Below, piece after piece: positions 53,901-62,993 of a stretch of DNA of 64,000 nt. The notes under the pieces were generated by a model. It had not been told where the DNA came from, did not search any database, and was given only the letters and a program-made list of their open reading frames with translations. The stretch comes from JAKVBH01 sp049800955 (GTDB lineage: Bacteria; Pseudomonadota; Alphaproteobacteria; Rhodobacterales; Rhodobacteraceae), in assembly GCF_049800955.1 (NCBI RefSeq), contig NZ_JBNAGA010000001.1:868001-932000 (forward strand), read 5' to 3'. Within the stretch, counting starts at the first letter, position 1; every line of letters starts with the position of its first letter. The position numbers were made by a program, and so were the translations under genes.

Positions 53901-55547
53901 ATGCTGCGCGCACTTGATATTCGGGACATGTTGATCATTGACCGGCTGGAACTCGAGTTTCGGCCCGGGCTCAACGTGCTCACGGGTGAGACCGGTGCGG
54001 GTAAGTCTATCTTGCTGGATTCGTTGGGTTTCGTGCTGGGATGGCGCGGACGGGCTGAACTCGTCCGGCAAGGGCAGGATCAGGGTGAGGTCGTCGCGGT
54101 ATTCGATCTGCCCGAAGGGCACGCCGCCCATGCCATTCTGGAAGAGGCCGGTCTGCCGGGCGGTTCGGAGTTGATCCTGCGACGGATCAATACATCAGAC
54201 GGGCGCAAAACCGCATGGGTCAATGATCGCCGTGTGTCCGGTGATGTCTTGCGCCAGATATCGGAAACCCTGATCGAATTGCATGGACAGCAAGATGACC
54301 GAGGTCTGCTCAACCCGCGCACCCATCGGGATATTCTCGATGCCTTTGGCGGGCTGGAGAGCAAACGCGCGGCTGTTGCAAAGGCTTGGAGCGTCAAACG
54401 CGCTGCCGCTCAGGCCCTCGACGCAGCCTTGGCAGAGTTGCGGGCGTTGAAAGAGGAAGAGGACTTCCTGCGTCACGCGGTCGAAGAGCTCACACAGCTC
54501 GCGCCGGAAAAGGGCGAAGACGCCGCGCTGGATGCCAAGCGGCGTTTGATGCAGGCGGCAGAGCGGATTGGCGAGGAAGTCCAGCGGGCCGCGAGCCTTC
54601 TGGGCCCTGATGGGGCGGAAGGGCAGGCGGGCGATGCGCTGCGCTGGCTCGAAGGCGCTGCAGAACATGCTGACGGGACGCTGGATGCCCCTTTGGCGGC
54701 AGTGTCCCGCGCCTTGGTGGAACTGGACGATGCGGCCCGCGGCATCTCGGATGCGCTCGAGACCATGGCCTTTGACGCCCATGTTCTCGAGGCGACGGAA
54801 GAGCGGCTTTTCGCGCTGCGCGGTTTGGCGCGCAAACACAATGTGACGCCCGAAGCATTGCCGGAATTGGCGGAGACCCTTGCAGCACGCCTGGCGGCTC
54901 TCGATGCAGGCGCGGGCAATGTGGCAGAGCTTGAGCAGGCCTCTCAAGCGGCCCGGGAGGCCTATGAGGCCGCAGCGCAGAAGCTGCGCACAGCACGAAC
55001 GCAAGCCGCAAAACGGCTGGATCGCGCCGTCATGGCCGAACTTGCGCCTCTGAAGATGGAACGCGCGGTGTTTACAACGGAGATGTCGGAGGCTGAGCCG
55101 GGCCCGTCTGGCAGCGATGCCGTGGCCTTTCGCGTGGCCACCAACCCCGGCGCCCCCTCGGGCGCGCTTGCCAAGATTGCGTCGGGGGGTGAGCTCAGCC
55201 GGTTCTTGCTGGCCTTGAAAGTTTGCTTGTCTGACGCAGGCGCCCGGACAATGATTTTTGATGAGATTGATCGCGGCGTGGGCGGGGCGACCGCCGATGC
55301 GGTGGGGCGGCGCTTGCAGCAATTGGCCGATAGCGGGCAGGTGCTTGTGGTGACCCATTCGCCTCAGGTGGCCGCGCTTGGGGCGCATCATTGGCGTGTT
55401 TCGAAAGCAGTGGTCAGCGGTGCCACGCTGAGCCGTGTGGATCCGCTCGCTAGAGAGGAGCGTGTGGATGAGATTGCGCGGATGATCTCCGGCGCTGGTG
55501 TCACGGATGCGGCCCGATCTGCGGCGCAATCGCTTTTGGCGGGCTAG
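53901..55547 (+). CDS. recN: DNA repair protein RecN
   Basis: SMC-like ATPase that acts early in double-strand-break repair. 548 residues. Walker A GETGAGKSILLDSL near residue 30, then two long helical arms (about 160-370), signature GGELSRFLLALKVCL and Walker B MIFDEIDRGVGGATADAVG. In some bacteria recN is SOS-induced, but no LexA box is visible in the 27-bp gap upstream of this gene. GGAG precedes the ATG. The stop runs into the repeat at 55551. Confidence 0.97.
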   Translation: MLRALDIRDMLIIDRLELEFRPGLNVLTGETGAGKSILLDSLGFVLGWRGRAELVRQGQDQGEVVAVFDLPEGHAAHAILEEAGLPGGSELILRRINTSDGRKTAWVNDRRVSGDVLRQISETLIELHGQQDDRGLLNPRTHRDILDAFGGLESKRAAVAKAWSVKRAAAQALDAALAELRALKEEEDFLRHAVEELTQLAPEKGEDAALDAKRRLMQAAERIGEEVQRAASLLGPDGAEGQAGDALRWLEGAAEHADGTLDAPLAAVSRALVELDDAARGISDALETMAFDAHVLEATEERLFALRGLARKHNVTPEALPELAETLAARLAALDAGAGNVAELEQASQAAREAYEAAAQKLRTARTQAAKRLDRAVMAELAPLKMERAVFTTEMSEAEPGPSGSDAVAFRVATNPGAPSGALAKIASGGELSRFLLALKVCLSDAGARTMIFDEIDRGVGGATADAVGRRLQQLADSGQVLVVTHSPQVAALGAHHWRVSKAVVSGATLSRVDPLAREERVDEIARMISGAGVTDAARSAAQSLLAG

Positions 55548-55550
55548 CTG

Positions 55551-55605
55551 GGGCTCTGCCCCGTCACAAACAAAGTTTGTGCCTCCCCGGAGTTTTTTAG
55601 GCAAG
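55551..55605 (+). repeat. GC-rich hairpin repeat with T-tract, likely terminator of recN
   Basis: GGGGCTCTGCCCC, then CACAAAC (55565-55571) - AAA - GTTTGTG (55575-55581), CCTCCCC and a run of six T. The architecture is that of the element at 20104-20164. Here it lies directly after recN on the same strand, so it may also act as its terminator. Confidence 0.65.
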
Positions 55606-55681
55606 ATGATGGGGCGGTTTCCCTCTGTTGTCTGGCTGCAGAATGACCTAGTTTCTGACCCAGCGATATCTGAGGTCTATC

Positions 55682-57556
55682 ATGGCGCAAAACGACAATC
55701 CTGCTGATCCGTTCAAGAAGGCACTGGCCGAGGCGACAAAGGTCATGGCCAATGATCCTGAGCTTTCGGTCACTTATTCGGTCGACCCGTCGGGGCTGGC
55801 GGGCGATACGATGCGCCTGCCGCAGATTTCGCGCCGTATGACGCGGGAAGAAGTGCTCGTTGCGCGCGGGACGGCGGATGCGCTGGCGCTCAAGCACAAG
55901 TATCACGACACTGGCGTGCACAATCGCTATGCCCCGCCCGGTGACATGGCGCGCGATCTCTATGAGGCCATGGAGACGGCGCGCTGCGAAGCCATGGGCG
56001 CGCGGGATATGCCGGGCACCGCTGGCAATATTGACGCCAAGATTGGCCAGGATGCGACGCGGCGGGGGTATGATCAGATCAAGGAGGCCTCGGAAGCGCC
56101 ACTGGCGGCCGCGGCCGGTTATCTCGTGCGCCATATGGCGACGGGTCGTGACATGCCACCTGCGGCGGCCAATGTCATGGAATTATGGCGCGGCTATATT
56201 GAGCAGCAGGCCGGTGGATCGCTCGAGAACCTGCAAGGGATACTCGATGACCAGAGTGCGTTTGCCCGTTTTGCCCGGCAAGTCATAACGGATCTGGGCT
56301 ACGGCGATCAGCTGGGAGATGATCCCGATGAGATCGATGATGACGCCGATGATCAGGCCGAGGACGCCGAGGACGATCAATCCGAGCCCGATAGCACCGG
56401 TCAGGATGACAGCGACGACCAGGAGGCGGAAGCCAATCCTGAGCAAAGCCAGGAAGAAACGCAGGACGCCCAGCAGGCCAGTGTGTCCATGGATGAGATG
56501 GCCGATCAGGAGATGGGCGATGAGGCGGAGCTGCCGGAAGGCGAAGCGCCTCTCGAGCCTCCTGCGCCACAGCCCATCTCAGATGCGGATCCCGATTACA
56601 TTGTGTTTGAGACTGCCAATGACGAGGAGATCAAGGCCGAAGACCTGGCCGAACCTGTCGAGCTTGAGCGTTTGCGGGCCTATCTCGATCAGCAGCTGGA
56701 ACCACTGAAAGGCGCTGTTGGGCGTTTGGCCAACAAGTTGCAGCGCCGCTTGCAGGCCCAGCAAAACCGCTCCTGGGAGTTTGATCTCGAAGAGGGCATT
56801 CTCGATGCCGGCCGGTTGGCGCGGGTTGTGGCCAACCCGACAACACCGCTGAGCTTCAAGGTGGAAAAAGACACAGAGTTCCGCGACACGGTCGTGACGT
56901 TGCTTCTGGATAATTCCGGGTCCATGCGTGGCCGGCCAATTTCGATTGCGGCCATTTGCGCTGACGTTCTGGCGCGCACTTTGGAGCGGTGTTCTGTGAA
57001 GGTCGAGATTCTGGGCTTCACGACGCGGGCCTGGAAAGGTGGGCTCAGCCGTGAGAAATGGCTGGCAGATGGCAGGCCGCAACAACCCGGCCGCCTCAAT
57101 GATCTCCGCCACATCATCTACAAAGGGGCCGATGCGCCATGGCGGCGCGCGCGCTCCAATCTGGGATTGATGATGAAGGAAGGCCTCTTGAAGGAAAACA
57201 TCGATGGTGAGGCGCTCGAATGGGCCCATCGTCGGATGCTGGCCCGGCCTGAGGCGCGCAAGATCCTGATGGTTATTTCCGATGGGGCGCCGGTCGATGA
57301 TTCCACGCTGTCGGTCAACCCGGCCAATTTCCTCGAAAAGCACCTGCGTGATGTCATTGCCATGGTGGAGCGGCGCCGCGCGGTTGAGCTTTTGGCGATT
57401 GGCATCGGTCATGATGTGACGCGGTATTATGACCGCGCGGTAACGATCACGGATGTTGAGCAATTGGCGGGTGCGATGACCGAACAATTGGCGGCGCTCT
57501 TTGATGCAGACCCGCGCGCCCGGGCCCGCATTATGGGCATGAAGCGCGCCAGCTGA
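55682..57556 (+). CDS. cobT: Cobaltochelatase subunit CobT
   Basis: Subunit of the CobNST complex that inserts cobalt in the aerobic cobalamin pathway. 624 residues: an N-terminal helical part, a long acidic/Gln-rich middle (about residues 210-300, with several tracts of alternating D and E), and a C-terminal von Willebrand A-type domain with the MIDAS motif LLLDNSGSMRG near residue 412. CobS, normally next to it, is not adjacent on either side in this window. There is no cobalamin-riboswitch-like element upstream. Confidence 0.92.
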   Translation: MAQNDNPADPFKKALAEATKVMANDPELSVTYSVDPSGLAGDTMRLPQISRRMTREEVLVARGTADALALKHKYHDTGVHNRYAPPGDMARDLYEAMETARCEAMGARDMPGTAGNIDAKIGQDATRRGYDQIKEASEAPLAAAAGYLVRHMATGRDMPPAAANVMELWRGYIEQQAGGSLENLQGILDDQSAFARFARQVITDLGYGDQLGDDPDEIDDDADDQAEDAEDDQSEPDSTGQDDSDDQEAEANPEQSQEETQDAQQASVSMDEMADQEMGDEAELPEGEAPLEPPAPQPISDADPDYIVFETANDEEIKAEDLAEPVELERLRAYLDQQLEPLKGAVGRLANKLQRRLQAQQNRSWEFDLEEGILDAGRLARVVANPTTPLSFKVEKDTEFRDTVVTLLLDNSGSMRGRPISIAAICADVLARTLERCSVKVEILGFTTRAWKGGLSREKWLADGRPQQPGRLNDLRHIIYKGADAPWRRARSNLGLMMKEGLLKENIDGEALEWAHRRMLARPEARKILMVISDGAPVDDSTLSVNPANFLEKHLRDVIAMVERRRAVELLAIGIGHDVTRYYDRAVTITDVEQLAGAMTEQLAALFDADPRARARIMGMKRAS

Positions 57557-57574
57557 CGCTGCACGTGAAGTCGA

Positions 57575-58057
57575 TCAGCCGGCAGCGCGCCTTGCGTGCA
57601 TTGGTGACTGGCCCAAGAGCGCTGATACCAAATGCGCATTGTCATCGATGGCGTATTGCGTGCGATAGACCTGCCAGAAATCCGCCGTCTTGCTCAACTC
57701 GACATGGCACAGATAGGGCGCACGTGTTTGCGTGCCCTCGCGCGTGATCAGGTGGGTTTCGTAGGTGGCGCTCAATGTGCCATCGGACCGGTAGGCCGCA
57801 TCCAGAACCGTTCGCAACAAATGCACCAGACCGATGCGCGCATAGTAATCGCGTGCGGTATTGAACAGATTGCGCAGCGACAAGGCATCTTGCACTGTGA
57901 TCGCCTCTTCAAAGGTGTCCACGGTATAGGGAAGTGCGAAATAGCGTGCGAAATCCTCGAAGTTGCCAACGTGCAGACCCTGTCCGGTGGCATCGAGAAC
58001 AGATTGCACCTCGGTCTGCACGGTATCGTGCGCAGGTATTCCAGTTTCCATAACCAT
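57575..58057 (-). CDS. NTF2-like protein, unknown function
   Basis: About 160 residues from ATG 58057 (MVMETGIPAHD). A TTG at 58081 would add eight. No start has a good Shine-Dalgarno. The fold looks like a small NTF2/SnoaL cone: helices with GQGLHVGNFEDFARYFALPY and LRNLFNTARDYYARIGLVHL, followed by strands (YETHLITREGTQTRAPYLC). Convergent with cobT. Function unknown. Confidence 0.65.
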   Translation of the reverse strand: MVMETGIPAHDTVQTEVQSVLDATGQGLHVGNFEDFARYFALPYTVDTFEEAITVQDALSLRNLFNTARDYYARIGLVHLLRTVLDAAYRSDGTLSATYETHLITREGTQTRAPYLCHVELSKTADFWQVYRTQYAIDDNAHLVSALLGQSPMHARRAAG

Positions 58058-58143
58058 GGCATCAAGATAAAACAGTTGCAAATGACCGTTCTAGGGGCGT
58101 TTTTGTGTCACAAGGCGCCGTTTGGCGAAAAAGGGAGATGGGC

Positions 58144-59907
58144 ATGTTTCAGAGTTTTGAGGTCACGGCGCGCCCCGAACAGGGGCCACCCCGGTTGCAA
58201 GCCTTGCGCGCGGCGATGGCGCAAAGTGGTCTGGATGCCTTCATTGTGCCTCGTGCAGATGCGCACCAGGGGGAATATGTGGCCCCCCATGATGAGCGGT
58301 TGGCATGGTTGACGGGCTTTACGGGATCTGCGGGTTTTGCGGTTGTCACCCAAAGCCGCGCGGCGGTTTTCGTGGATGGCAGGTATCGCGTGCAGGTCCG
58401 TGCGCAGGTGGCCGATGTCTTTGAACCGGTGGACTGGCCCGAAACATCGCTGGACGCCTGGCTCAAGGACGCCATGCCCAAAGGCGTTGTGGGCTATGAT
58501 CCCTGGCTGCATACGCCGCGCGAAATCCGCCAGCTGGTGGCAGCAGGCATCGAACTGAAAGCGGTGCGCAATCCGGTGGACGCGATCTGGGACGATCAGC
58601 CCGCGCCGCCCGTCGGTCGGGTGATCTCTCAACCCGATGCCCTGGCGGGGCGCAGCAGCGCTGAAAAAAGGGGGGGGCTGGCGGAGGAGCTGCGCGCGGC
58701 CGGATGTACGGCCTGTGTGATTACCTTGCCCGATTCCCTGTCGTGGCTGCTGAACATTCGAGGTGAGGACATCCCGCGCAACCCGGTTGTCCATGGCATG
58801 ACGATCCTGCACGACACGGGCGATGTGGATCTCTTCATCGATGCGGCCAAGCTCGCTGATGTCGACCTTGGTGCGGGCGTTACGCTGCACGCGCCGGATG
58901 CGTTCATCCCCGCATGTGCCGCGCTGACGGGCCTTGTGATGGCCGATCCGGATACGGCGCCGCAAGCTGTTTTTGACGTCTTGTCTGACGTGCATGAAGC
59001 CCGCGATCCTTGCCTTTTGCCGAAAGCCTGCAAAACGGAGGCCGAAATTTCCGGCGCCCGGACAGCGCACCTGCGTGATGCGGTGGCCATGGTGCACTTT
59101 CTGCATTGGTTGGAGACCCATGCGCCCGGCGATCTCACGGAGATTGACGTGGCCACGAAACTCGAAGGCTTTCGGCGGGAGACCAATCAACTGCGGGATA
59201 TCTCCTTTGAAACGATCAGCGGTGCGGGCCCCCATGCCGCTCTGCCGCACTACCGTGTCACAAAAGACAGCAACCGCGCCCTGAAAGAGGGCGAGGTGTA
59301 TCTTGTCGACAGTGGCGGCCAGTATCAGGACGGGACAACGGACATCACCCGCACTATCGGGATCGGCCCACAAGCGGACCACGTACGCCGCGCCTTTACG
59401 CGCGTTCTGCAAGGGATGATCGGCATCTCGCGCTTGCGCTTCCCGCCGGGCATCAGTGGCGCAGACATCGATTCCGTGGCCCGTGTTGCGCTCTGGGCGG
59501 CGGGGCAGGATTACGCCCATGGCACGGGTCATGGCGTGGGGGCTTATCTCTCGGTGCATGAGGGCCCGCAACGGCTCGCGCGCACAGGGCGTGAACCTTT
59601 GCAGAAAGGGATGATCCTGTCCAACGAGCCGGGCTTTTATGCCGAAGGTGAGTTTGGCATCCGGATCGAAAATCTGATTGTTGTCGAGCCCGCACCGCGC
59701 CAGCCAGATCAGTCGCTTCCTGAATTGCTTCAGTTTGAGACATTGACCTTTGTGCCCATCGACCGACATATGATCGAGCGGGAAATGCTGACCGCTCCGG
59801 AGCGGGAGTGGATGAACAGCTATCATGCGGATTGCCTTGAAAAGCTGTCGCCACATGTCACGGGCGATGTGGCGGAATGGCTGCGCGCCGCGTGTGCCCC
59901 TCTATGA
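58144..59907 (+). CDS. Xaa-Pro aminopeptidase (M24B, PepP-like)
   Basis: Cleaves N-terminal residues preceding proline. ATG 58144 (MFQSFEVTARPEQGPPR) has GGGAG at 7 bases. 587 residues: two N-terminal creatinase-type domains (AMAQSGLDAFIVPRADAHQG, and the second from about residue 170) and a C-terminal pita-bread domain. The metal-site segments are VYLVDSGGQYQDGTTDITRT (aspartates), AHGTGHGVGAYLSVHEGP (histidine) and SNEPGFYAEGEFGIRIENLI (glutamates). This is the longer eukaryotic-like aminopeptidase P type. Confidence 0.92.
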   Translation: MFQSFEVTARPEQGPPRLQALRAAMAQSGLDAFIVPRADAHQGEYVAPHDERLAWLTGFTGSAGFAVVTQSRAAVFVDGRYRVQVRAQVADVFEPVDWPETSLDAWLKDAMPKGVVGYDPWLHTPREIRQLVAAGIELKAVRNPVDAIWDDQPAPPVGRVISQPDALAGRSSAEKRGGLAEELRAAGCTACVITLPDSLSWLLNIRGEDIPRNPVVHGMTILHDTGDVDLFIDAAKLADVDLGAGVTLHAPDAFIPACAALTGLVMADPDTAPQAVFDVLSDVHEARDPCLLPKACKTEAEISGARTAHLRDAVAMVHFLHWLETHAPGDLTEIDVATKLEGFRRETNQLRDISFETISGAGPHAALPHYRVTKDSNRALKEGEVYLVDSGGQYQDGTTDITRTIGIGPQADHVRRAFTRVLQGMIGISRLRFPPGISGADIDSVARVALWAAGQDYAHGTGHGVGAYLSVHEGPQRLARTGREPLQKGMILSNEPGFYAEGEFGIRIENLIVVEPAPRQPDQSLPELLQFETLTFVPIDRHMIEREMLTAPEREWMNSYHADCLEKLSPHVTGDVAEWLRAACAPL

Positions 59908-59971
59908 CGGGCGAAGGCGCGTGCGCTGACACTATTTGCGGGGGCACCCCCGAGAAAGACCAGGGGGACAC

Positions 59972-60313
59972 ATGACGACAATTCGTATCGTGAAAGCAGC
60001 CGGTAAATGGACAGTGCGCGCCGGCGGCGCTGTCATCGCGGAGACGACGCATGCGCTTGAGCTGAGCGAGGGAGATCTCGCCCCTGTGATCTATTTCCCG
60101 CGGGGTGATGTGGCCATGGCGTTTCTGGAGCCCTCGGCCACAACGCGCACGTGTCCGTACAAAGGCGATGCGCAGTATTTCTCCATCGAGGCGAAAAACC
60201 GGACCCTGACGGATGCCGTCTGGTCTTTTGAGGCGCCCAAAGAGGCTGCGGCGCGCATCGCAGGTCATTTGGCTTTCACTCCGGGCGACTACCTCACCGT
60301 CGAGCAGGCCTGA
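59972..60313 (+). CDS. DUF427 domain protein
   Basis: A 113-residue single-domain protein of DUF427, a small beta-barrel. ATG 59972 is preceded by CAGGGGGA. Conserved residues include VIYFPRGDVAMAFLEPSATT and TRTCPYKGDAQYFSIEAKNR, then AVWSFEAPKEAAARIAGHLA. Function not established. It ends before a bidirectional terminator shared with the VPLPA-CTERM gene. Confidence 0.85.
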   Translation: MTTIRIVKAAGKWTVRAGGAVIAETTHALELSEGDLAPVIYFPRGDVAMAFLEPSATTRTCPYKGDAQYFSIEAKNRTLTDAVWSFEAPKEAAARIAGHLAFTPGDYLTVEQA

Positions 60314-60340
60314 GCAGCCAATTTCTCCGCGTTAACGAAA

Positions 60341-60368
60341 AAGGGCTCCGGTTGCGGAGCCCTTTTCC
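60341..60368. terminator. Bidirectional rho-independent terminator
   Basis: Perfect 10-bp stem AAGGGCTCCG (60341-60350) / CGGAGCCCTT (60355-60364) with a GTTG loop and a short T-run (TTTT). Serves the DUF427 gene and the convergent VPLPA-CTERM gene. Confidence 0.9.
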
Positions 60369-60387
60369 CGTATGTCTTGTATCGCGT

Positions 60388-61059
60388 TTAGCTCTTGCGG
60401 CGCTTGCGCAGCTGCAATCCTCCAAAGGCGAAGAGACCGCTCAGCGCGAGAGGCAGAGCGCCTGGAAGCGGGATGGGTGCCATAACATCTTCGCCAGCGC
60501 GGAAGGCAACTTCACCCACGGCGCAGGATTCATAACTGCCAATCCCAGGCTGCGGACAACCGCTCATCGTCATACGGATGTAACGGAACGTCGTCGTCGC
60601 GAAGGTAAAAACGTCTGCGGCATAATCCGTCAGCGTTGTGTGATCCGTGCCGCTCAACCCGGTCAGCAGGGATGTATAGGACGATCCATCCAACGACGTG
60701 GAAAGGTCAAAGGTGCCGGCTCCAGAGCTTTCTTCGTTCCACAAGGCCATCGCATCAATGGCTTGGGCCGAGCCCAGATCAAAGGTCAGCTGACCGGAGT
60801 TCGTTTGGAAATCGCCGAACCATTCGGTGGAAGCAATAAACGAATGAGTCGTCGTCGCGACAAAGCTGTCAAAGTCAGTCGTGCCTGAGATGTAATTGGC
60901 GTTGAGGCCTGTCTGGTCGATCGTCACGGCCACTGGCCCACCAGAGCTGCCGCCTGCATCGACGACGACGCCTGTTGCGCCAATGATGGTGGCTGACGCC
61001 ATGCCCGTTGTTGCAATTGCGACTGCGCTCGCAGCCAGTGCTGTTTTCAAATATGACAT
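60388..61059 (-). CDS. VPLPA-CTERM sorting-signal surface protein
   Basis: A 223-residue exported protein with a signal peptide (MSYLKTALAASAVAIATTGM) and a tripartite C-terminal sorting signal: APIPLPGALP, then the helix LALSGLFAFGGLQL and the basic end RKRRKS. This is the VPLPA-CTERM variant of the PEP-CTERM signal, processed by an exosortase. The body is beta-rich (FDLGSAQAIDAMALWNEESS, LDGSSYTSLL), resembling a discoidin/F5-8C-type sandwich, with a possible disulfide (MSGCPQPGIGSYESCAVGE). GGAG precedes the ATG. No exosortase gene is in the window. Confidence 0.82.
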   Translation of the reverse strand: MSYLKTALAASAVAIATTGMASATIIGATGVVVDAGGSSGGPVAVTIDQTGLNANYISGTTDFDSFVATTTHSFIASTEWFGDFQTNSGQLTFDLGSAQAIDAMALWNEESSGAGTFDLSTSLDGSSYTSLLTGLSGTDHTTLTDYAADVFTFATTTFRYIRMTMSGCPQPGIGSYESCAVGEVAFRAGEDVMAPIPLPGALPLALSGLFAFGGLQLRKRRKS

Positions 61060-61243
61060 GAAATACTCCGCTCCTCATGGTCTCAATCATTGTTTATGTT
61101 CAATTGAAGCTATCTCCAAGCGACTGCGCCACATAGCGGCCCTCATTGTGACGAATTCAATCTTGGCGGGTATTGATTGTGCTATTAACCAGAACAATGC
61201 CCTGATTCAGTATCGATTATTTCCGATTCTGGGGCGAACCCCC

Positions 61244-62932
61244 TCAGCTATGCTCTTCCGCCGCCGTCGCTGCCAGCGCGCGGTTGTAAGCTTTGAGCGC
61301 ATCCACATGAAAGAGCGCGCCGCGCAGTTCTGGCGCTTGGCCTTCGCCGCGCAAGGCCACGACGGGGATGAAGACCACAGAGGCGCGATCAAACATCGGC
61401 ATGGCTGTCTCCAGCGTCGCGTTGGCGTCGAGATAGATGCCTTGGTCGATGAGCTCCCAGGCGCGGTCTTCCGAGGGCGCGGTGGGGTCGTCCCAGGGGC
61501 GCATGACCTGCGCGACACGGAACATCGCGAGCAAATAGGCCTGTGGTCCTGCCGCCAGATGCACGCCGCGCCGTTCCAGCTGGGTCAGGAAGAAAGAGCG
61601 GTCAACAAGGCGTGAGGCGAGCGCTGTGGACATGGAGACGGACACCATCACCGCCAGGCCCGTTTGCCAGTCGCCCGTCAGTTCAAACACGATCAGCGTT
61701 GTGGAAATGGGCGCGCCCAGAACAGCGGCCGCAACGGCTCCCATGCCTGCCAGCGCATAGAGCGTATGCTGTCCCGAAACATTCGGGAAAAGACCCGTGG
61801 CAATCAGCCCAAAGGCCAGACCCGTCAAGGCGCCGATCATCAGCGAGGGCGAGAATATGCCGCCGCCCATGCGGCCTGCCATGGTCACCGCCACGGCAAA
61901 CACCTTGATGACGGCAAACACCATGGCTTCATGCAGCAGCAATTGTCCAGTGAGCGCGCGCGACGTCGTCTCGTAGCCCACCCCGATGATATGCGGAAAG
62001 GCGATGGCCGTTACCCCAAGCACCGCGCCCGCCACAGCAGGTCGGGCCCAATGCGGCAACCCGAGCTTCTGTTGCAGCCGCGTTTCGAAATCATCTGCCC
62101 AGAAGACACTGCGCATCAGCACCACCGCCACGAGGCCACAGACCAGACCAAGGATCAGATAGGCCGGTAATTCGAGGTAAAACTCAAGCGCCGTGCCGCC
62201 GGGAAGAGCGAATTCGGCCACATCGCCAAAGACCAGCCGGTTGATCACCGTGCCTGCCGCCGAGGCAATCACAATCGGCGCGAAGGCATGCAACGCGAAA
62301 TGGCGGAGGATCACCTCCATGGCAAAGAGAGCGCCGGCAATGGGCGCGTTGAAGGAGGCGGAAACGGCGGCGGCGACAGCGCATCCCAAAAGATCACGCC
62401 CTGTGATGCCATCGGCGCGGATCCAGTTGGAAATCCACGTCGATATCAGCGCGGCCAGATGCACAACCGGCCCCTCACGCCCGGTGGAGCCCCCGGTGCC
62501 CAGCGTGATCATGGAGGCTGCGACAGAGGCCAAACCGGCTTTGCGTTCGACCCGGCCGTCGTTGATGGCCGCGCCCTCGATCACATCGGCCACAGAGCGC
62601 ACCCGTCCATCCGGCGTGAAATGATGCAGGATCAGCCCCACGGCGATCCCGCCCGCCATGGGAATGAGCAAAACGATGAACCAATCCAGCGTCGTGGCGA
62701 AGGAATGCAGCATCGTGATGTCATCCACGCCGTAGAGCGTGCGCTGCAAAAACGTGATGCCCGAGCGGAACAGAACTGCGGCAAACCCGGCCGCGATCCC
62801 GATGGCAAGGGCGATAAACCAGAACTGAATTTGCGAGGGCCCGCGATGTTTGAGCAATTGCCATCCGCGTGCGAATTCCCTGGCTGTCTCAGCCATTTGT
62901 CGCCGCCATGAACTTTGCTCTGTGTCGCTCAT
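61244..62932 (-). CDS. ClC family chloride channel/transporter with C-terminal CBS region
   Basis: The frame opens at 63076, but ATG 62932 (MSDTEQSSWRRQM) has GAGGAAAG upstream. 562 residues. The ClC core has the gating-glutamate motif GREGPVVHLAAL (about residue 160) and MGGGIFSPSLMIGALTG (near 345), about ten to twelve membrane helices, and a C-terminal cytosolic CBS-like stretch (about 465-560). The usual GSGIP filter segment is not present where expected (DGRVRSVADVIEGAA), so transport selectivity may differ. It is divergent from the FAD-linked oxidase gene. Confidence 0.87.
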   Translation of the reverse strand: MSDTEQSSWRRQMAETAREFARGWQLLKHRGPSQIQFWFIALAIGIAAGFAAVLFRSGITFLQRTLYGVDDITMLHSFATTLDWFIVLLIPMAGGIAVGLILHHFTPDGRVRSVADVIEGAAINDGRVERKAGLASVAASMITLGTGGSTGREGPVVHLAALISTWISNWIRADGITGRDLLGCAVAAAVSASFNAPIAGALFAMEVILRHFALHAFAPIVIASAAGTVINRLVFGDVAEFALPGGTALEFYLELPAYLILGLVCGLVAVVLMRSVFWADDFETRLQQKLGLPHWARPAVAGAVLGVTAIAFPHIIGVGYETTSRALTGQLLLHEAMVFAVIKVFAVAVTMAGRMGGGIFSPSLMIGALTGLAFGLIATGLFPNVSGQHTLYALAGMGAVAAAVLGAPISTTLIVFELTGDWQTGLAVMVSVSMSTALASRLVDRSFFLTQLERRGVHLAAGPQAYLLAMFRVAQVMRPWDDPTAPSEDRAWELIDQGIYLDANATLETAMPMFDRASVVFIPVVALRGEGQAPELRGALFHVDALKAYNRALAATAAEEHS

Positions 62933-62993
62933 CTGCGCTTGTGCTTTCCTCAGCCATTGGCGCGGATTAGGATAGGGCAAGAAAGGTGCTTTC

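Noticed and set aside
55548..55681. Cobalamin riboswitch before cobT
   Set aside because: No B12-box or conserved core is present. The structure there is the intergenic hairpin repeat.
58108..59856. Minus-strand open frame of 582 codons opposite the aminopeptidase P gene
   Set aside because: Shadow frame. The plus-strand gene has all metal-site motifs.
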